Counted from the first letter of the stretch, positions 33,113 to 45,890 are shown. The stretch is 64,000 nucleotides of DNA from Garcia nutans (GCA_947685225.1 CANTUV010000008.1:36882001-36946000); one strand, 5' to 3'. Made by a program: numbers and translations. Notes: generated by a model from the letters alone, not told the origin.

Positions 33113-35505
33113 TGTAACACCCCTATACCCTGTATACGCACACTACATACCACCATATATGTAATATACGTATACTGAATATAGGAATGCTACGATTTAC
33201 TAAACAAACCACTCATTTCTTTTAATAATAATATGAGAAAACTTGAAAACATTCAAATCATATTATCAAGTACAATAGATGAAACATTTATGCGATACGC
33301 AGCGGAAAAATATAATGGTATTTACAAATACATATACATATCAAAATCCATGTTTTACAAAACATAAAATTTATACATGTTTGGCAGTTTGTCTTTGATC
33401 TTTAAGCCCTCTATCAACGCTTCAGAATCTAGACTCAACTCGGTCTAGCTGAACTTTCTGGTTCTATCCTGTCACCTGCGCGATGAACCACAATCGCGCT
33501 AAGCCAACGACTTAGTGGTACAAACCACAATAACAATATGCTATAATGCAATGTCAATGTCATACTTTCAACAATAAAGACAATATTCATAAATGGTATA
33601 TTAATATTTTCCATAACACCACATTCCATTATTTTATTCAATTATTTCACCATTCATGAATCACATTGAATCAAAGACAAGCATGGGCCCAAAAGACACT
33701 AATATGTTATTCAAAGTTCAGAGTTACTGCTTTGGTCCATAATCACAATCATCAATACATTTATCCATGGATAATCAACTAGATTTGAGATTACGACCCA
33801 GTCTTTTCACTCAATCTAGTTTTAAGAATTTGTTTTTGAGGCTTACGACCCAGTCTTTTCACTCCAAAAACATCACATTTCACATTTTTAGCTGGACTCG
33901 GCTTACGACCCGGTCTTTTCACCTATCCAGCAATTCATAGGCATGCCGCCAAACCCACTCGGTCTTTTCACCTATCCAGCAATTCATAGGCATGCCGCCA
34001 AACCCAGAACTCTGAAAATTGAATAACATATTAAGCACACAATTATTTCATTTATCTCTTTATCAATCTCTTTCTCGATTCATTTCTCATTTCATATTCC
34101 ATAATCAAATAGGCAACCATGCCCCAATTATTTCATTTGTACTATCATAGCCAACAACAATGGCTTCACATTTCATCATATCTCAATTCACATTAAAACA
34201 ATTCATCATGACCAATTACATTGCACATACATTTTGAATGATCATCATATCTTTCACATTATACAAATCATAACATTAATCAATTTGTATTAACAATATA
34301 GTAAATTACTTAACACATTTATAACAAAATATGTTAAGTCTCAAAATCATGTAAATGAATGCAACCATGCAAGTTTGTACTTACCTCAAGAACAACTCAA
34401 ACCAATCTATACACTTCCTCTTCCAAGAATCCTCAAGACTTAGGTTAGGGCAACTCAACCTCTTCACAAACTAATCCAAAAGGAATAATACACACTTATT
34501 TAAAGATACACATGAATTCCAATACAATTTTTCACCTATTAGTCTCATACTAGACCCATAGATCACAAATTATAAGCCAACACAACTATCTAGGACCCAC
34601 GGTCGTGGCCTCACACCCCCACAGTCGTGGCTTCACAACCCCACGGTTGTGGTTTCACAAACCCCCACGGGCGTGGGTTAGAAAATGAATCTGTCCAAAT
34701 GGTTAACACCCCCACGGTCATGGCATCCAAGGGCCACGGGCATGGCATCCAAAATGCTTCTGTTTCGGACTAAACTCATGTATTCTATGTTTTCCACGCC
34801 ATTAAACACAAACAAATTTAAAATCTACCAAAAATAATTTATCAAACTCAATATTGACATCAATTACCAAGTCACAACTCTTACTCTTTCAACACCAACC
34901 TAATTCCTTTTCTTCAATTCAACCCCAAAATCAAAATCAATTAAACTCAACACTCTCAAACACACCACAATCAAACATATTCATACTATCCACAATCAAT
35001 CATCAAACTCAATAACAACCTAAAATAAAACAAGAGAATCAAGAAGAAACTTACCAAAGTTAATGAACTTTCTCAAATCTCCAACTTGATCACTTGAATT
35101 CTCCTTCAATTTTGATCTTAGGAAAACAAAACTCTCTTTCCCTCTTTAGCTTTGTGATGCCCGGCCAACCAAAGAAAGAAGAAGAAAATGAAGAAGAAAA
35201 AGAGACAAAGTCAACTTTTATTCTCCACTTAAACCTCCACCAAGCAATAAATCATTAAAATATTCTAATATATTCTCTTCCACTCATTATTTTCCTTTTA
35301 ATTAATTTCACTAATTTAAAATCAATAAATATCTTCTTTTGACTTTCATAACCTTGACTTGTATATGTTGTATATATTTCTATATATACAACATATACAC
35401 ACTCTCTCTCTTTACTTCTTTTCTCTTCTCACTTAACATATACACTTAATCCAAATACAACAATAAAAATTCCAAAACTTTTAGGGTATACTTTGGGATA
35501 TTACA
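33113..35505 (-). repeat. Tek-F 3' LTR
   Basis: 2393 bp, reading TGTAATATCCC at 35505 to GGGGTGTTACA at 33113 on the minus strand. Compared with the other LTR it has an extra copy of an approximately 50-bp segment (CACCTATCCAGCAATTC unit, about 33905-34010). The palindrome array (CCACGGTCGTGG-type) is at 34596-34750. Confidence 0.95.
34596..34750 (-). repeat. palindrome array in Tek-F 3' LTR
   Basis: Six or so short palindromes of the form CCACGGTCGTGG, CCCACGGGCGTGGG and GCCACGGGCATGGC. It is at the same LTR position as the GACACGCC array of Tek-A. The second copy is at 41810-41965. Confidence 0.85.
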
Positions 35506-35518
35506 ATTCTCACCCTCT
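35506..35518 (-). other. polypurine tract of Tek-F
   Basis: AGAGGGTGAGAAT on the minus strand, immediately before the 3' LTR. The Tek-A site has GGGGG where this one has GGGTG. Confidence 0.9.
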
Positions 35519-35551
35519 AAAAAGAAATTTCATCCTAGAAATTACGTGATA

Positions 35552-38368
35552 TCAAGTCTGAAACAACTGAGGATACTGATCTTGCATTGCTTGCTCACTC
35601 TCCCAAGTTGCCTCTTCGTTTGCATGATTCTTCCAAAGAATCTTCACAAGTGGCACTTTCTTATTTCTCAATTCTTTCACTTCATGTGCCAAAATAGCAA
35701 CTGGTTCTTCTTCAAATGTCAGATCCGAACTCACCTCAATAGATTCAACGGACAGAACATGAGATGGATCTGATCTGTACCTTCGCAGCATAGAAACATG
35801 GAAGACATTATGGATTCTATCCAATTCAGGTGGCAAAGCAAGTCGATAAGCAACTGGTCCAACTCTTTTTAATACTTCATAAAGTCCAATAAAATGAGGA
35901 CTTAGCTTCCCTCTTCTGCCAAATCTCAAAATCTTTTTCCATGCATACACTTTTAGAAAAACTTTATCTACAATATCAAACTCTATGTCTCTTCTTTTCA
36001 AATCTGAATATGATTTCTGCCGATCTGAAGCTACTTTCAACAGATCCCGAATTATTTTCATTTTCTCTTCTGTTTCTTTAATCAAATCAGGACCAACCAA
36101 TTTGCCTTCTCCAACTTCATTCCAACACAGAGGCGTTCTGCATCTTCTACCATACAATGCCTCAAATGGTGCCATTCCAATACTGGATTGATGACTGTTG
36201 TTGTAAGCAAATTCCACAAGTGGCAAAAATCTATCCCAACTTCCTGAGAAATCAATGACACAACTTCTCAACATATCCTCTATAATCTGTATCACTCTTT
36301 CTGACTGCCCATCTGTCTGCGGATGAAAAGCAGTGCTAAAGTGCAATCAAGAACCCAAAGCACCATGTAAACTTCTCCAAAATCTTGAAGTAAACCGGGG
36401 ATCTCGATCAGACACTAAAGAAATTGGAACTCCATGTAACTTCACTATCTCAGTGATATACAGCTCAACTAACTTCTCAAGAGAATAGTCCATCCGAATT
36501 GGAAGAAAATGAGCTGTCTTTGTCAACCAATCAACAATCACCCAAATAGCATCATGCTTCTTCTGAGTCAATGGCAAACCAGACACAAAATCCATTGTCA
36601 CACGTTCCCATTTCCATTCAGGCACTGATAAAGGTTGAAGCAACCCTGTTGGAACTTGATGCTCACCTTTCACCCTCTGACAAGTGAGACACTTGGATAC
36701 AAATTCCACTATATCTCTTTTCATACCTGTCCACCAATAATGTTGCTTCAAATCCTGATACATCTTTGTACTACCAAGGTGCATAGCAAAAACTGACTGG
36801 TGTGCTTGTTCTAAAATAATCTTTCTTAAACTAGCATCATCAGGAACACACAATCTATTCTTGAACCAAAGGCTTCCATCGCTTCTCACATAAAAATCTC
36901 GGCTCTCCCCATTTTGGCAATCTGACACAACTTTCTGAATTTTCTCATCAGCCAATTGAGCCTCTTTAATATGATCTAACAACACCGGTCTCAAATGCAA
37001 TTGAGCCAACAACGTACCATCATCACATGATTCAAAACTAGCATGCAACGCTCTCAACTCAACAAGCAACGAGAGTGAATAAGCAGTCAGACCTGCTAAA
37101 GACTTCCGACTCAAGGCATCTGCAACAACATTCACCTTACCAGGATGATAATCAATCAAACAGTCATAGTCTTTGATCAATTCCAACCACCGTCTCTGCC
37201 GAAGATTAAGCTCTCTTTGAACCCCCAAATATTTCAAACTCTTATGATCTGTATAGATAAAACACTTCTCTCCATACAAGTAGTGTCGCCAAATCTTCAA
37301 AGCAAACACTATAGCTGCCAACTCCAAATCATGTGTCGGATAATTAAGCTCATGCGGCTTCAACTGCCGAGAAGCATAAGCTATAACTTTACCTTCCTGC
37401 ATCAAAACACAACCTAAACCATTATGTGAAGCATCACTGTAGATCACATATGGTTTATCTTCCACAGCCAAAGTAAGAATAGGAGCTTGAGTCAACATCT
37501 CTTTCAACTGCTCAAAGCTAGCTTGACACTGATCTGTCCACACAAATCTAACTCCCTTTCTAAGTAATCTGGTGAGTGGAGTAGCTATCAAAGAAAAACC
37601 CTTCACAAAACGTCGGTAATAGCCTGCCAAACCCAGAAAACTTCTGACTTCAGTCACAGACTTCGGTGGACTCCAATTCAAAATGGCTTCGACTTTACTC
37701 AGATCAACTCTAATACCATCTGCTGAAACTATATGACCCAGAAAAGTTACTTGATCAAGCCAAAACTCACACTTCGACAGCTTAGCATACAATTGCTTCT
37801 CTCTCAAAGTCTGCAACACAATCCGCAAATGCTTATCATGTTCCTCTTCATTACGTGAATACACCAAAATATCATCAATGAAAACCACCACAAACTGATC
37901 TAGGTAGGGCCTAAACACCCTATTCATCAAATCCATAAAAGTTGCAGGTGCATTCATCAATGCAAAAGGCATCACTAAGAACTCATACTGCCCATATCTT
38001 GTGCGGAAAGCTGTCTTAGGAACATCTTCAGCTCTAACCCTCAACTGATGGTACCCTGATCTCAAATCAATCTTGGAGAAAACTGTTGCTTCCCTTAATT
38101 GATTGAAAAGATCATCTATCCGAGGCAAAGGATACTTATTCTTAATAGTCACCTTGTTCAATTGCCTATAATCAATGCACAACCTCAAAGTACCATCCTT
38201 TTTCTTCACAAACAGCACAGGAGCTCCCCACGGAGAAACACTAGGGCGAACAAACCCTTTATCCAACAACTCCTGCAACTGCACCTTCAACTCTCTCAAC
38301 TCAGTAGGGGCCATTCGATAAGGAGTAATAGGGAGTGGTACCAGGCAACAAATCGATACCAAACTCAA
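35552..38368 (-). pseudogene. pol: Tek-F RT-RNase H-integrase-chromodomain
   Basis: Polyprotein read from 38368 down to 35552. RT: KKKDGTLRLCIDYRQLNK, MPFALMNAPATF (usually MPFGLTNAP) and the catalytic FIDDILVYS. RNase H: SDASHNGLGCVL, YTDHKSLKYL, ADALSRKS. Integrase: zinc-binding H...CLTCQRVKGEH, then the D-D-E residues in TMDFVSGLP, LVSDRDPRF and GQSERVIQ. C-terminal chromodomain: EEPVAILAHEVKEL, EATWESEQAM. A single TGA (LHGALGS-stop, about 36347; CGA to TGA) splits integrase, and a 1-nt insertion near 38310 throws RT out of frame with protease. All catalytic residues I can check are intact. The role is cDNA synthesis and genomic insertion. Confidence 0.95.
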
Positions 38369-38960
38369 CCTCTCTCTCAGGGGATAACCCTGGCAACTCC
38401 TCAGGAATCACATCTGGGAATTCAACAACTGTGGGTATACTATCAAGTTGAGAACCCGCTACTCTGGTATCCACAACATGAGCAAGATAAGCATCACGCC
38501 CTTTTCTAATCAACTTCCTAGCTGCTACAGCTGAAACAAACAAGGATGCAAGTTGTCTCTGCTCACTAGACACCATCACACTCCTACCATCACCGATTCT
38601 CAAAGTAACACACTTCTTTTGACAATCTACCACAGCTCCATGCTTAGACAACCAATCCATGCCTAAGATCAAATCATACTCCTTAAAAGGCATTTCAATC
38701 AAATCACCCAAAAACTCCTCTCCTTGCACCACAACTGAACTATCACGATGCACCTTACTCACCACAACACTATGTCCTAAAGGATTTGTCACCAAGACAT
38801 CAAATCCTAAGGACTCTGAATGCAATTCAGACACAGGCAAGATAGATGCACTTATGTATGAATGAGTAGATCCTGGATCAATCAAAGCAAGAACTGAAAT
38901 GCCAAATAAAGAAAATGTACCCGCAATGACTGCTGAAGCATCCGGCTGCCTCTGCATCAC
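38301..38960 (-). pseudogene. pro: Tek-F protease region
   Basis: Frame with the aspartic protease motif ALIDPGSTHSYIS and the second-half motif DLILGMDWLSKHGAVVDC. It ends with the linker to RT (EFPDVIPEELPGLSPERE), where the frame shifts. The frame preceding it (gag) is separated by a stop and shift near 38960. Confidence 0.9.
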
Positions 38961-38989
38961 ATATATTCACTGAGAAGACCCAGCCTCAT

Positions 38990-40205
38990 CTGGCCTACTA
39001 CCCCCGGATCTAGAGCCTCCTCTTTGACTGATCCCAGGTCAACCACCTCTACTGAAACCTCTGCCCCCTCGACCACCTCTGCTAATACTAGGTCGAGAAG
39101 CTGCAGTATCAGTCTGTCTATCCTCCTGTAGCTCAGGACAATCTCTAATGAAATGCTCAGGTGATCCACATTTGAAACACACAGCTGATCCACTAATCTT
39201 CCAACAAACACCCCCATGTATCCTACCACAATGGACACATGTAGGTGGAGTAGACCTCTGAACCACTGGAGTCGGAGCACTAGCTACAAAAACTGTAGGT
39301 CTCGGTCTCTGCCTCTGATACTGAATTGACCTACCAGACTGCCTCAGGCTCCTACTGACTCTCAGAATAAAACTTCCTCTGCCTCTCTTCATAGACGAAG
39401 ACCCTACTTCAAACTGAGGTATCCTAACTCTGGTCTCCTCTTCAGTAGCAGCTGCTGCAATACCCTGTGCTCTCTCAACACTTCTAGCTGCTGCAACTAA
39501 CTGAGAAAAATCCTGGTACTGAGAACCAGCCACAATACACATAATAGAGGGTCTCAACCCCTCCTCAAACCTTCTACACCGGTCAATCTCATCAGAGATA
39601 ATCCCTCCGGCATAGTGACTCAACCGGATGAACTCTACCTCGTACTCTGTCACAGTCCGGTTATCCTGTCTCAGATTCAGAAATTCCATCTTCTTAGCAT
39701 CCTTATACTCCCTTGGGGTATATTTCTGCTCAAACTCCCGCAGAAAATCACCATAAAGCAGAGTCGGTGGATCATCCATAGCATGAGAAACTATCTTCCA
39801 CCAATCATAAGCATCTTTATGTAGAAGGGATCTAGCTTAATCAAATTTCTCTTCAGGAGTAGCTTGCAACTAGATAAATACCCTCTGTACTCTATCCAAC
39901 CACTGCTCAGCTACTGCAGGATCTGTAGTACCAAGAAAATCCTCAGCTCCAAATTTTCTCAATTTATCATAATGTCTCACCGGCACTTGTGGCTGTGGTG
40001 GCGGTGGCGGCTGCACTGGAGCTTGCCTTAACAATTCTACCACATGCCGTAACCAAACCGGTGGAACCTCATCAGTAGCTGATCTCTCTGGCACAGGAGT
40101 AAGTGCCTCACTAGCTCTCTCAACCCTAGCTCCATCTCTACTCTCTTCGAGAGCTACGCTCTCAGCACTACCTTCTATAGACTGACGTGAATGAGACGCC
40201 ATCAC
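38990..40205 (-). pseudogene. gag: Tek-F gag
   Basis: Starts MMASHSRQSIEG at 40205. A proline-rich stretch (QPPPPPQPQ), the gag domain (FLGTTDPAVAEQWLDRVQRVF; WWKIVSHAMDD; FEQKYTPREYKDAKKMEFLNL) and a C-terminal zinc knuckle CFKCGSPEHFIRDC follow, then an RGGRGGRGFSRGG basic tail. Two stops lie between 39870 and 39830, and another follows the RGG tail near 39039. It is the nucleocapsid protein of a chromovirus. Confidence 0.9.
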
Positions 40206-40354
40206 TACCTATATCTGCAAACAAAGCAGAATATACCTCATTAAAGATCAAAGACTGCCAATACCAAAGCATGTATCTTATTTAAAAATCACATTTTAAA
40301 ATCAAAATTTTCTTTTTCTTAACAATTTACCTAGGTTAAGAATCTCAAACCTAG

Positions 40355-40366
40355 GCTTTGATACCA
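40355..40366 (-). other. primer-binding site of Tek-F
   Basis: Minus-strand TGGTATCAAAGC, seven bases inside the 5' LTR. It differs by one base from TGGTATCAGAGC, the initiator-methionine tRNA site widely used by plant retrotransposons. Confidence 0.85.
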
Positions 40367-40373
40367 AAACAAT

Positions 40374-42720
40374 TGTAACACCCCTATACCATGTATACGC
40401 ACACTACATACCACCATATATGTAATATACGTATACTGAATATAGGAATGCTACGATTTACTAAACAAACCACTCATTCCTTTTAATAATAATATGAGAA
40501 AACTTGAAAACATTCAAATCATATTATAAAGTACAATAGATGAAACATTTATGCGATACGCAGCGGAAAAATATAATGGTATTTACAAATACATATACAT
40601 ATCAAAATCCATGTTTTACAAAACATAAAATTTATACATGTTTGGCAGTTTGTCTTTGATCTTTAAGTCCTCTATCAACGCTTCAGAATCTAGACTCAAC
40701 TCGGTCTAGCTGAACTCTCTGGTTCTATCCTGTCACCTGCGCGATGAACCACAATCGCGCTAAGCCAACGGCTTAGTGGTACAAACCACAATAACAATAT
40801 GCTATAATGCAATGTCAATGTCATACTTTCAACAATAAAGACAATATTCATAAATGGTATATTAATATTTTCCATAACACCACATTCCATTATTTTATTC
40901 AATTGTTTCACCATTCATGAGTCACATTGAATCAAAGACAAGCATGGGCCCAAAAGACACTAATATGTTATTCAAAGTTTAGAGTTACTACTTTGGTCCA
41001 TAATCACAATCATCAATACATTTATCCATGGATAATCAACTAGATTTGAGATTACGACCCATTCTTTTCACTCAATCTAGTTTTAAGAATTTGTTTTTGA
41101 GGCTTACGACCCAGTCTTTTCACCCCAAAAACATCACATTTCACATTTTTCAGCTGGACTCGGCTTATGACCCGGTCTTTTCACCTATCCAGCAATTCAT
41201 AGGCATGCCGCCAAACCGAAAACTCTGAAAATTGAATAACATATTAAGCACACAATTATTTCATTTATCTCTTTATCAATCTCTTTCTCGATTCATTTCT
41301 CATTTCTTTTTCCATAATCAAATAGGCAACCATGCCCTAATTATTTCATTTGTACTATCATAGCCAACAACAATGGCTTCACATTTCATCATATCTCAAT
41401 TCACATTAAAACAATTCATCATGACCAATTACATTGCACATACATTTTGAATGATCATCATATCTTTCACATTATACAAATCATAACATTAATCAATTTG
41501 TATTAACAATATAGTAAATTACTTAACACATTTATAACCAAATGTGTTAAGTCTCAAAATCATGTAAATGAATGCAACCATGCAAGTTTGTACTTACCTC
41601 AAGAACAACTCAAACCAATCTATACACTTCCTCTTCCAAGAATCCTCAAGACTTAGGTTAGGGTAACTCAACCTCTTCACAACCTAATCCAAAAGGAATA
41701 ATACACACTTATTTAAAGATACACATAAATTCCAATACAATTATTCTCCTATTAGTCTCATACTAGACCCATAGATCACAAATTATAAGCCAACACAACT
41801 ATCTAGGACCCACAGTCATGGTCTCACACCCCCACGGTCGTGGCTTCACAACCCCACGGTCGTGGTTTCACAAACCCCCAAGGGCGTGGGTTAGAAAATG
41901 AATCTGTCCAAATGCTTAACACCCCCACGGTGGTGGCATCCAAGGGCCACAGGCGTGGCATCCAAAATGCTTCTATTTCGGACCAAACTCATGTATTCTA
42001 TGCTTTCCACTCCATTAAACACAAACACATTGAAAATCTACCAAAAATAATTTATCAAACTCAATATTGACATCAATTACCAAGTCACAACTCTTACTCT
42101 TTCAACACCAACCTAATTCCTTTTCTTCAATTCAACCCCAAAATCAAAATCAATTAAACTCAACACTCTTAAACACACCACAATCAAACATATTCATACT
42201 ATCCACAATCAATCATCAAACTCAATAACAACCTAAAATAAAACAAGAGAATCAAGAAGAAACTTACCAAAGTTAATGAACTTTCTCAAATCTCCAACTT
42301 GATCACTTGAATTCTCCTTCAATTTTGATCTTAGGAAAACAAAACTCTCTTTCCCTCTTTAGATTTGTGATGCCCGGCCAACCAAAGAAAAAAGAAGAAA
42401 ATGAAGAAGAAAAATAGACAAAGTCAACTTTTATTCTCCACTTAAACCTCCACCAAGCAATAAATCATTAAAATATTCTAATATATTCTCTTCCACTCAT
42501 TATTTTCCTTTTAATTAATTTCACTAATTTAAAATCAATAAATATTTTCTTTTGACTTTCATCACCTTGACTTGTATATGTTGTATATATTTCTATATAT
42601 ACAACATATACACTCTCTCTCTCTCTTTACTTCTTTTCTCTTCTCACTTAACATATATACTTAATCCAAATACAACAATAAATATTCCAAAACTTTTAGG
42701 GTATACTTTGGGATATTACA
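40374..42720 (-). repeat. Tek-F 5' LTR
   Basis: 2347 bp on the minus strand, TGTAATATCCC at 42720 to GGGGTGTTACA at 40374. It lacks the 50-bp duplication of the other LTR. It has a TATA-like stretch in TTGTATATATAG near 42585, a donor-like GGTAAGTT near 42266, and GAGGTAAGTAC near 41595. The palindrome array is at 41810-41965. Confidence 0.95.
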
Positions 42721-44640
42721 AGGAAGCCCAAGTTGGTACAAACAAGACAACTCTATTTGGGCTAGAACCAAAAAAAATGAAAAAAAAAGAAAAGAAAAGA
42801 AAAAAGGACAAAAGAAAAAAGAAAAGGAAAAAGGAAAAGATAAAAGATAAAAAAAAGAGATAAAAAGGCGGTTCAGAAAGCCAACTGAGTTCTCTTTTAC
42901 CTAAGACAACAAAAGGCTTCCATTTGGATAGTTTCACTTGAGTTAGTCCAACCCAACCAAAGATTCAATCAAAATCAAAGGAAAAGGGAGAAAGACCATC
43001 CAGTTCTTGAAAGTTCTGTACTTGATAGTCCTACAAGAAAGAAGGACAAAATGATACAAGAAAGGGAAGAGTAAGGAAGAGAAAGAAAAGGGAAGAGTAA
43101 GAAAAATAAAGAGGAAAGAAAAGGGAAAAGAAGAAAAGAAATGAATTTGGGTCTTAAACTTTTTGCAAGGGCAACAACTATCCTAATCAAGATCCAGATT
43201 AATGCCAAGAAGATATAAAGAATTTAGAGACTAGCAAGATTGCCTCCAACCTGCCTAAAATTCAAACAAGAAATTTGTAGTGTGAAGGTTTTTCCATTGT
43301 GTCACATCATCCCCAACTTACAAATAGCCTTCATTTAGCCCATGTCCCTTATAGACCCCATTTCAAGCCTATCAAAGACCTGATGATCTCTCTTGGTAGG
43401 TAGAGTCTATTAGTGGAGATAGTTTGGATAAGCATGCATATGAGATAGACAATATTTAAACTCAAATGAGACCTTTGGTCAAGTAATGTTTATGTGCCTA
43501 TCTGAAGTGCAACAATTCTTGCTTAAATCGAATTGATTCCCGAGTTTAGTATGACAACTAGGGTTGTCATGTTATAGATATGTTAATTTGGAAAAATCAA
43601 GTCCTGAGGTATATTGACATTGATTTGGCAAAGCCAACATTTGATTTCAAAATAAAAATTTTCAAAAAAGGTTTTGTCATATAAAGCCTTCAAGTTAAGG
43701 GAAGTATGTTGAACCTCCAAAGGACACATTGGGCAAGGGAATGATTATTGGCAAGGTCATGAAGAAGCTATCAACTGACATGATGAAACATAGTTGGAAA
43801 TGGATGCATCCCTGACTTTGTTGCTTACGGTCTCCACCACTCATGTTTTCAACATCTTGAAGATGAAAGCCACAAATGCAAAAGCTTTCGAGCATTCCCA
43901 TACAAGACTTGAACAAGCGTCAAAACGGAACCAATGAGAACACTTCTGCTGATCACCTCGGTCTGTGAGTCAATGAAACCGCTGTAAGTACCATTCATGC
44001 ATATCATGCATACATGAGCATATCACATCGCACTTTCTTGTCTTGTGTTGTCTATGCCTTGTCAAAATGAACAGCAAGCAAAAGAAGATATCAAATCAGG
44101 GGGGCATAGAAAGCCCATTGCTTGAGAAAGCTCCAGTAATCTTGCAAAGAGAAGAAATACGTGCTTGTACGAAGAACTAGATAACAACATCAATCAGAGT
44201 CCGCATAGAAAAATCATGGGTGTGAGCCTACATAGGGGGCAAAGTTTCTCCTTTTCAATTTTTTGAGTTTATATATAAAACATTTTCAAACTCACTTGCA
44301 AATATCTCTCCACGTAGGGGGAAAAGGAGAGGATATGAAGGCTAGCTAAAAGTGCTGAATTTTTTGCAAAAGTGCAAAGGAAGAACAAAGAAGAATGGAA
44401 TAAAAAAGAAAATTAGAATTCTCAAAAGAATGAAGAGGAAAAAGACAAAAGATCAATCCAGCTAAAAGAGCTGAAGCCACGGTAATCTCCAAGGATGAAG
44501 ATCCATGTTTCAAGGGTAAAGACCCGATGTCAAAAGATGAAGATTCATTTTAAAGGATGAAGACCCTATCTCAAAGGATGAAGATCCATTTTGAGGGTGG
44601 AAAACAACAATGCATAGAATAACCGGAGCAGTCAGGTTTC
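42721..44640 (+). other. Tat-E 3' internal region
   Basis: Resumes Tat-E after the second AGGAA. It contains two purine-only low-complexity tracts (about 42768-42865 and 43045-43145). From 43680 it is homologous to Tat-B 3' sequence (to about 5220 on the other strand), including the short NQGGIESPLLEKAPVIL frame near 44080-44190. I see no pol. It leads into minisatellites. Confidence 0.75.
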
Positions 44641-44659
44641 TCAAATGATAAAAGGTCAG

Positions 44660-44806
44660 TCAAACTCAATCTTGGGTCCAAGCACCCATTCTCGAGTCCA
44701 AGTACCCAAATCAATTCAATCTCGGGTCCAAGCACCCAATCTCAGGTCCAAGCACCCATTCTCGGGTCCAAGTACCCAATCTCGGGTCCAAGTACCCAAA
44801 TTCGAT
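44660..44806 (+). repeat. about 22-bp repeat, GGGTCCAAG type
   Basis: About six units of CTCGGGTCCAAGCACCCA or CTCGGGTCCAAGTACCCA. The core GGGT...ACCC is an inverted repeat. It changes directly into the next repeat. Confidence 0.85.
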
Positions 44807-45815
44807 TTAGGATCGAGTATCAAAATCCAGTTTAGGATCGAGTATCCAAATCCAGTTAGGATCGAGTATCCCAATTCGATTTAGGATCGAGTATCCAAAT
44901 CCAGCTAGGATCGAGTATCCCAATCAAGTTAGGATCGAGTATCCAAATCTAGTTAGGATCGAGTATCCCAATCCAGTTTAGGATCAAGTATCCAAAGCCA
45001 ATTTAGGATCGAGTATCCAAATCCAGTTTAGGATCGAGTATCCCAATCAAGTTTAGGATCGAGTATCCGAATCCAAGCTAGGATCGAGTATCCAAATCAA
45101 GTTAGGATCGAGTATCCCAATCCAATTTAGGATCGAGCATCCAAATCCAGTTTAGGATTGAAAATCCAAAACCAGTTTAGGATCGAGTTTCTAAGTCCAG
45201 TTAGGATCGAGTATTCCAATCCAATTTAGGATCGAGTATCCCAATCAAGTTAGGATCGAGTATCCAAGTCCAGCTAGGATTGAGTATCCCAATCCAATTT
45301 AGGATCGAGTATCCAAATCCAGTTTAGGATCAAGTACCAAATCCATTTAGGATCGAGTATCCAAATCCAGTTAGGATCGAGTATCCAAATCCAGTTAGGA
45401 TCGACTATCCAAATCCAGTTTAGGATCGAGTATCCAAATCCACTTTAGGATTGAGTATCCAAATTCGATTTAGGATCGAGTATCCAAATCTGGGTAGGAT
45501 CAAGTATCCCAATCAAGTTTAGGATCGAATATCTGAATCCAAGTTAGGATCGAGTATCCCAATCCAATTTAGGATCAAGTATACAAATCCAGTTTAGGAT
45601 CGAAAATCCAAATCCAGTTTAGGATCGAGTATCCAAGTCCAGTTAGGATTGAGTATCCCAATCCAATTTAGGGTTGAGTATCCAAATTCAATTTAGAATC
45701 GAGTATCCAAATCCAGTTAGGATCGAGTACCCGAATCCAGTTTAGGATCGAGTATCCAAATCCAGATAGGATCGAGTATCCAAGTCTAGTTTAGGATCAA
45801 GTGTCCAAATCTCTT
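44807..45815 (+). repeat. about 24-bp minisatellite, 41 units counted
   Basis: Units of the form GTTTAGGATCGAGTATCCAA, with a GGAT-CGAGT-ATCC inverted-repeat core and alternating linkers (AAATCCAG, CCAATCAAG, CCAATCCAA). I count 41 units by eye; the linkers hint at higher-order pairing. It ends near a GGGTCTAGAACCC palindrome that also occurs before the Tat-B and Tat-C polypurine tracts. Confidence 0.9.
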
Positions 45816-45890
45816 GGGTCTAGAACCCAAAACCTCAAAAATTAAGTCTTATTGCTTTTCACTCTCTTTCACTAAGGTTTCAGATCATTC

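Larger units (their letters stand above)
33113..42720 (-). mobile_element. Tek-F, near-complete chromovirus, minus strand
   Basis: A 9.6-kb Tekay/Del-type element bounded by TG...CA LTRs and a perfect 5-bp duplication AGGAA (33108-33112 and 42721-42725). On the minus strand the order is 5' LTR, PBS, gag, protease, RT, RNase H, integrase, chromodomain, polypurine tract, 3' LTR. In about 600 bp of LTR compared by eye I count about nine substitutions, so the insertion is recent compared with its surroundings. It lies in the non-coding internal region of Tat-E. Several stops and a frameshift make it inactive. Confidence 0.95.

Noticed and set aside
33435..33641. Minus-strand frame repeated at 40696-40914
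   Set aside because: Present twice only because it lies in both Tek-F LTRs; no similarity to known proteins.
42716..43208. Lys-rich and Phe/Leu-rich frames on opposite strands
   Set aside because: Low-complexity purine tract; no protein features beyond composition.
44645..44884. 79-codon frame with repeated PSTHSRVQVP and RIEYPNP units
   Set aside because: Encoded by the minisatellite and ends within it; adjacent units differ in length so the frame is not maintained.
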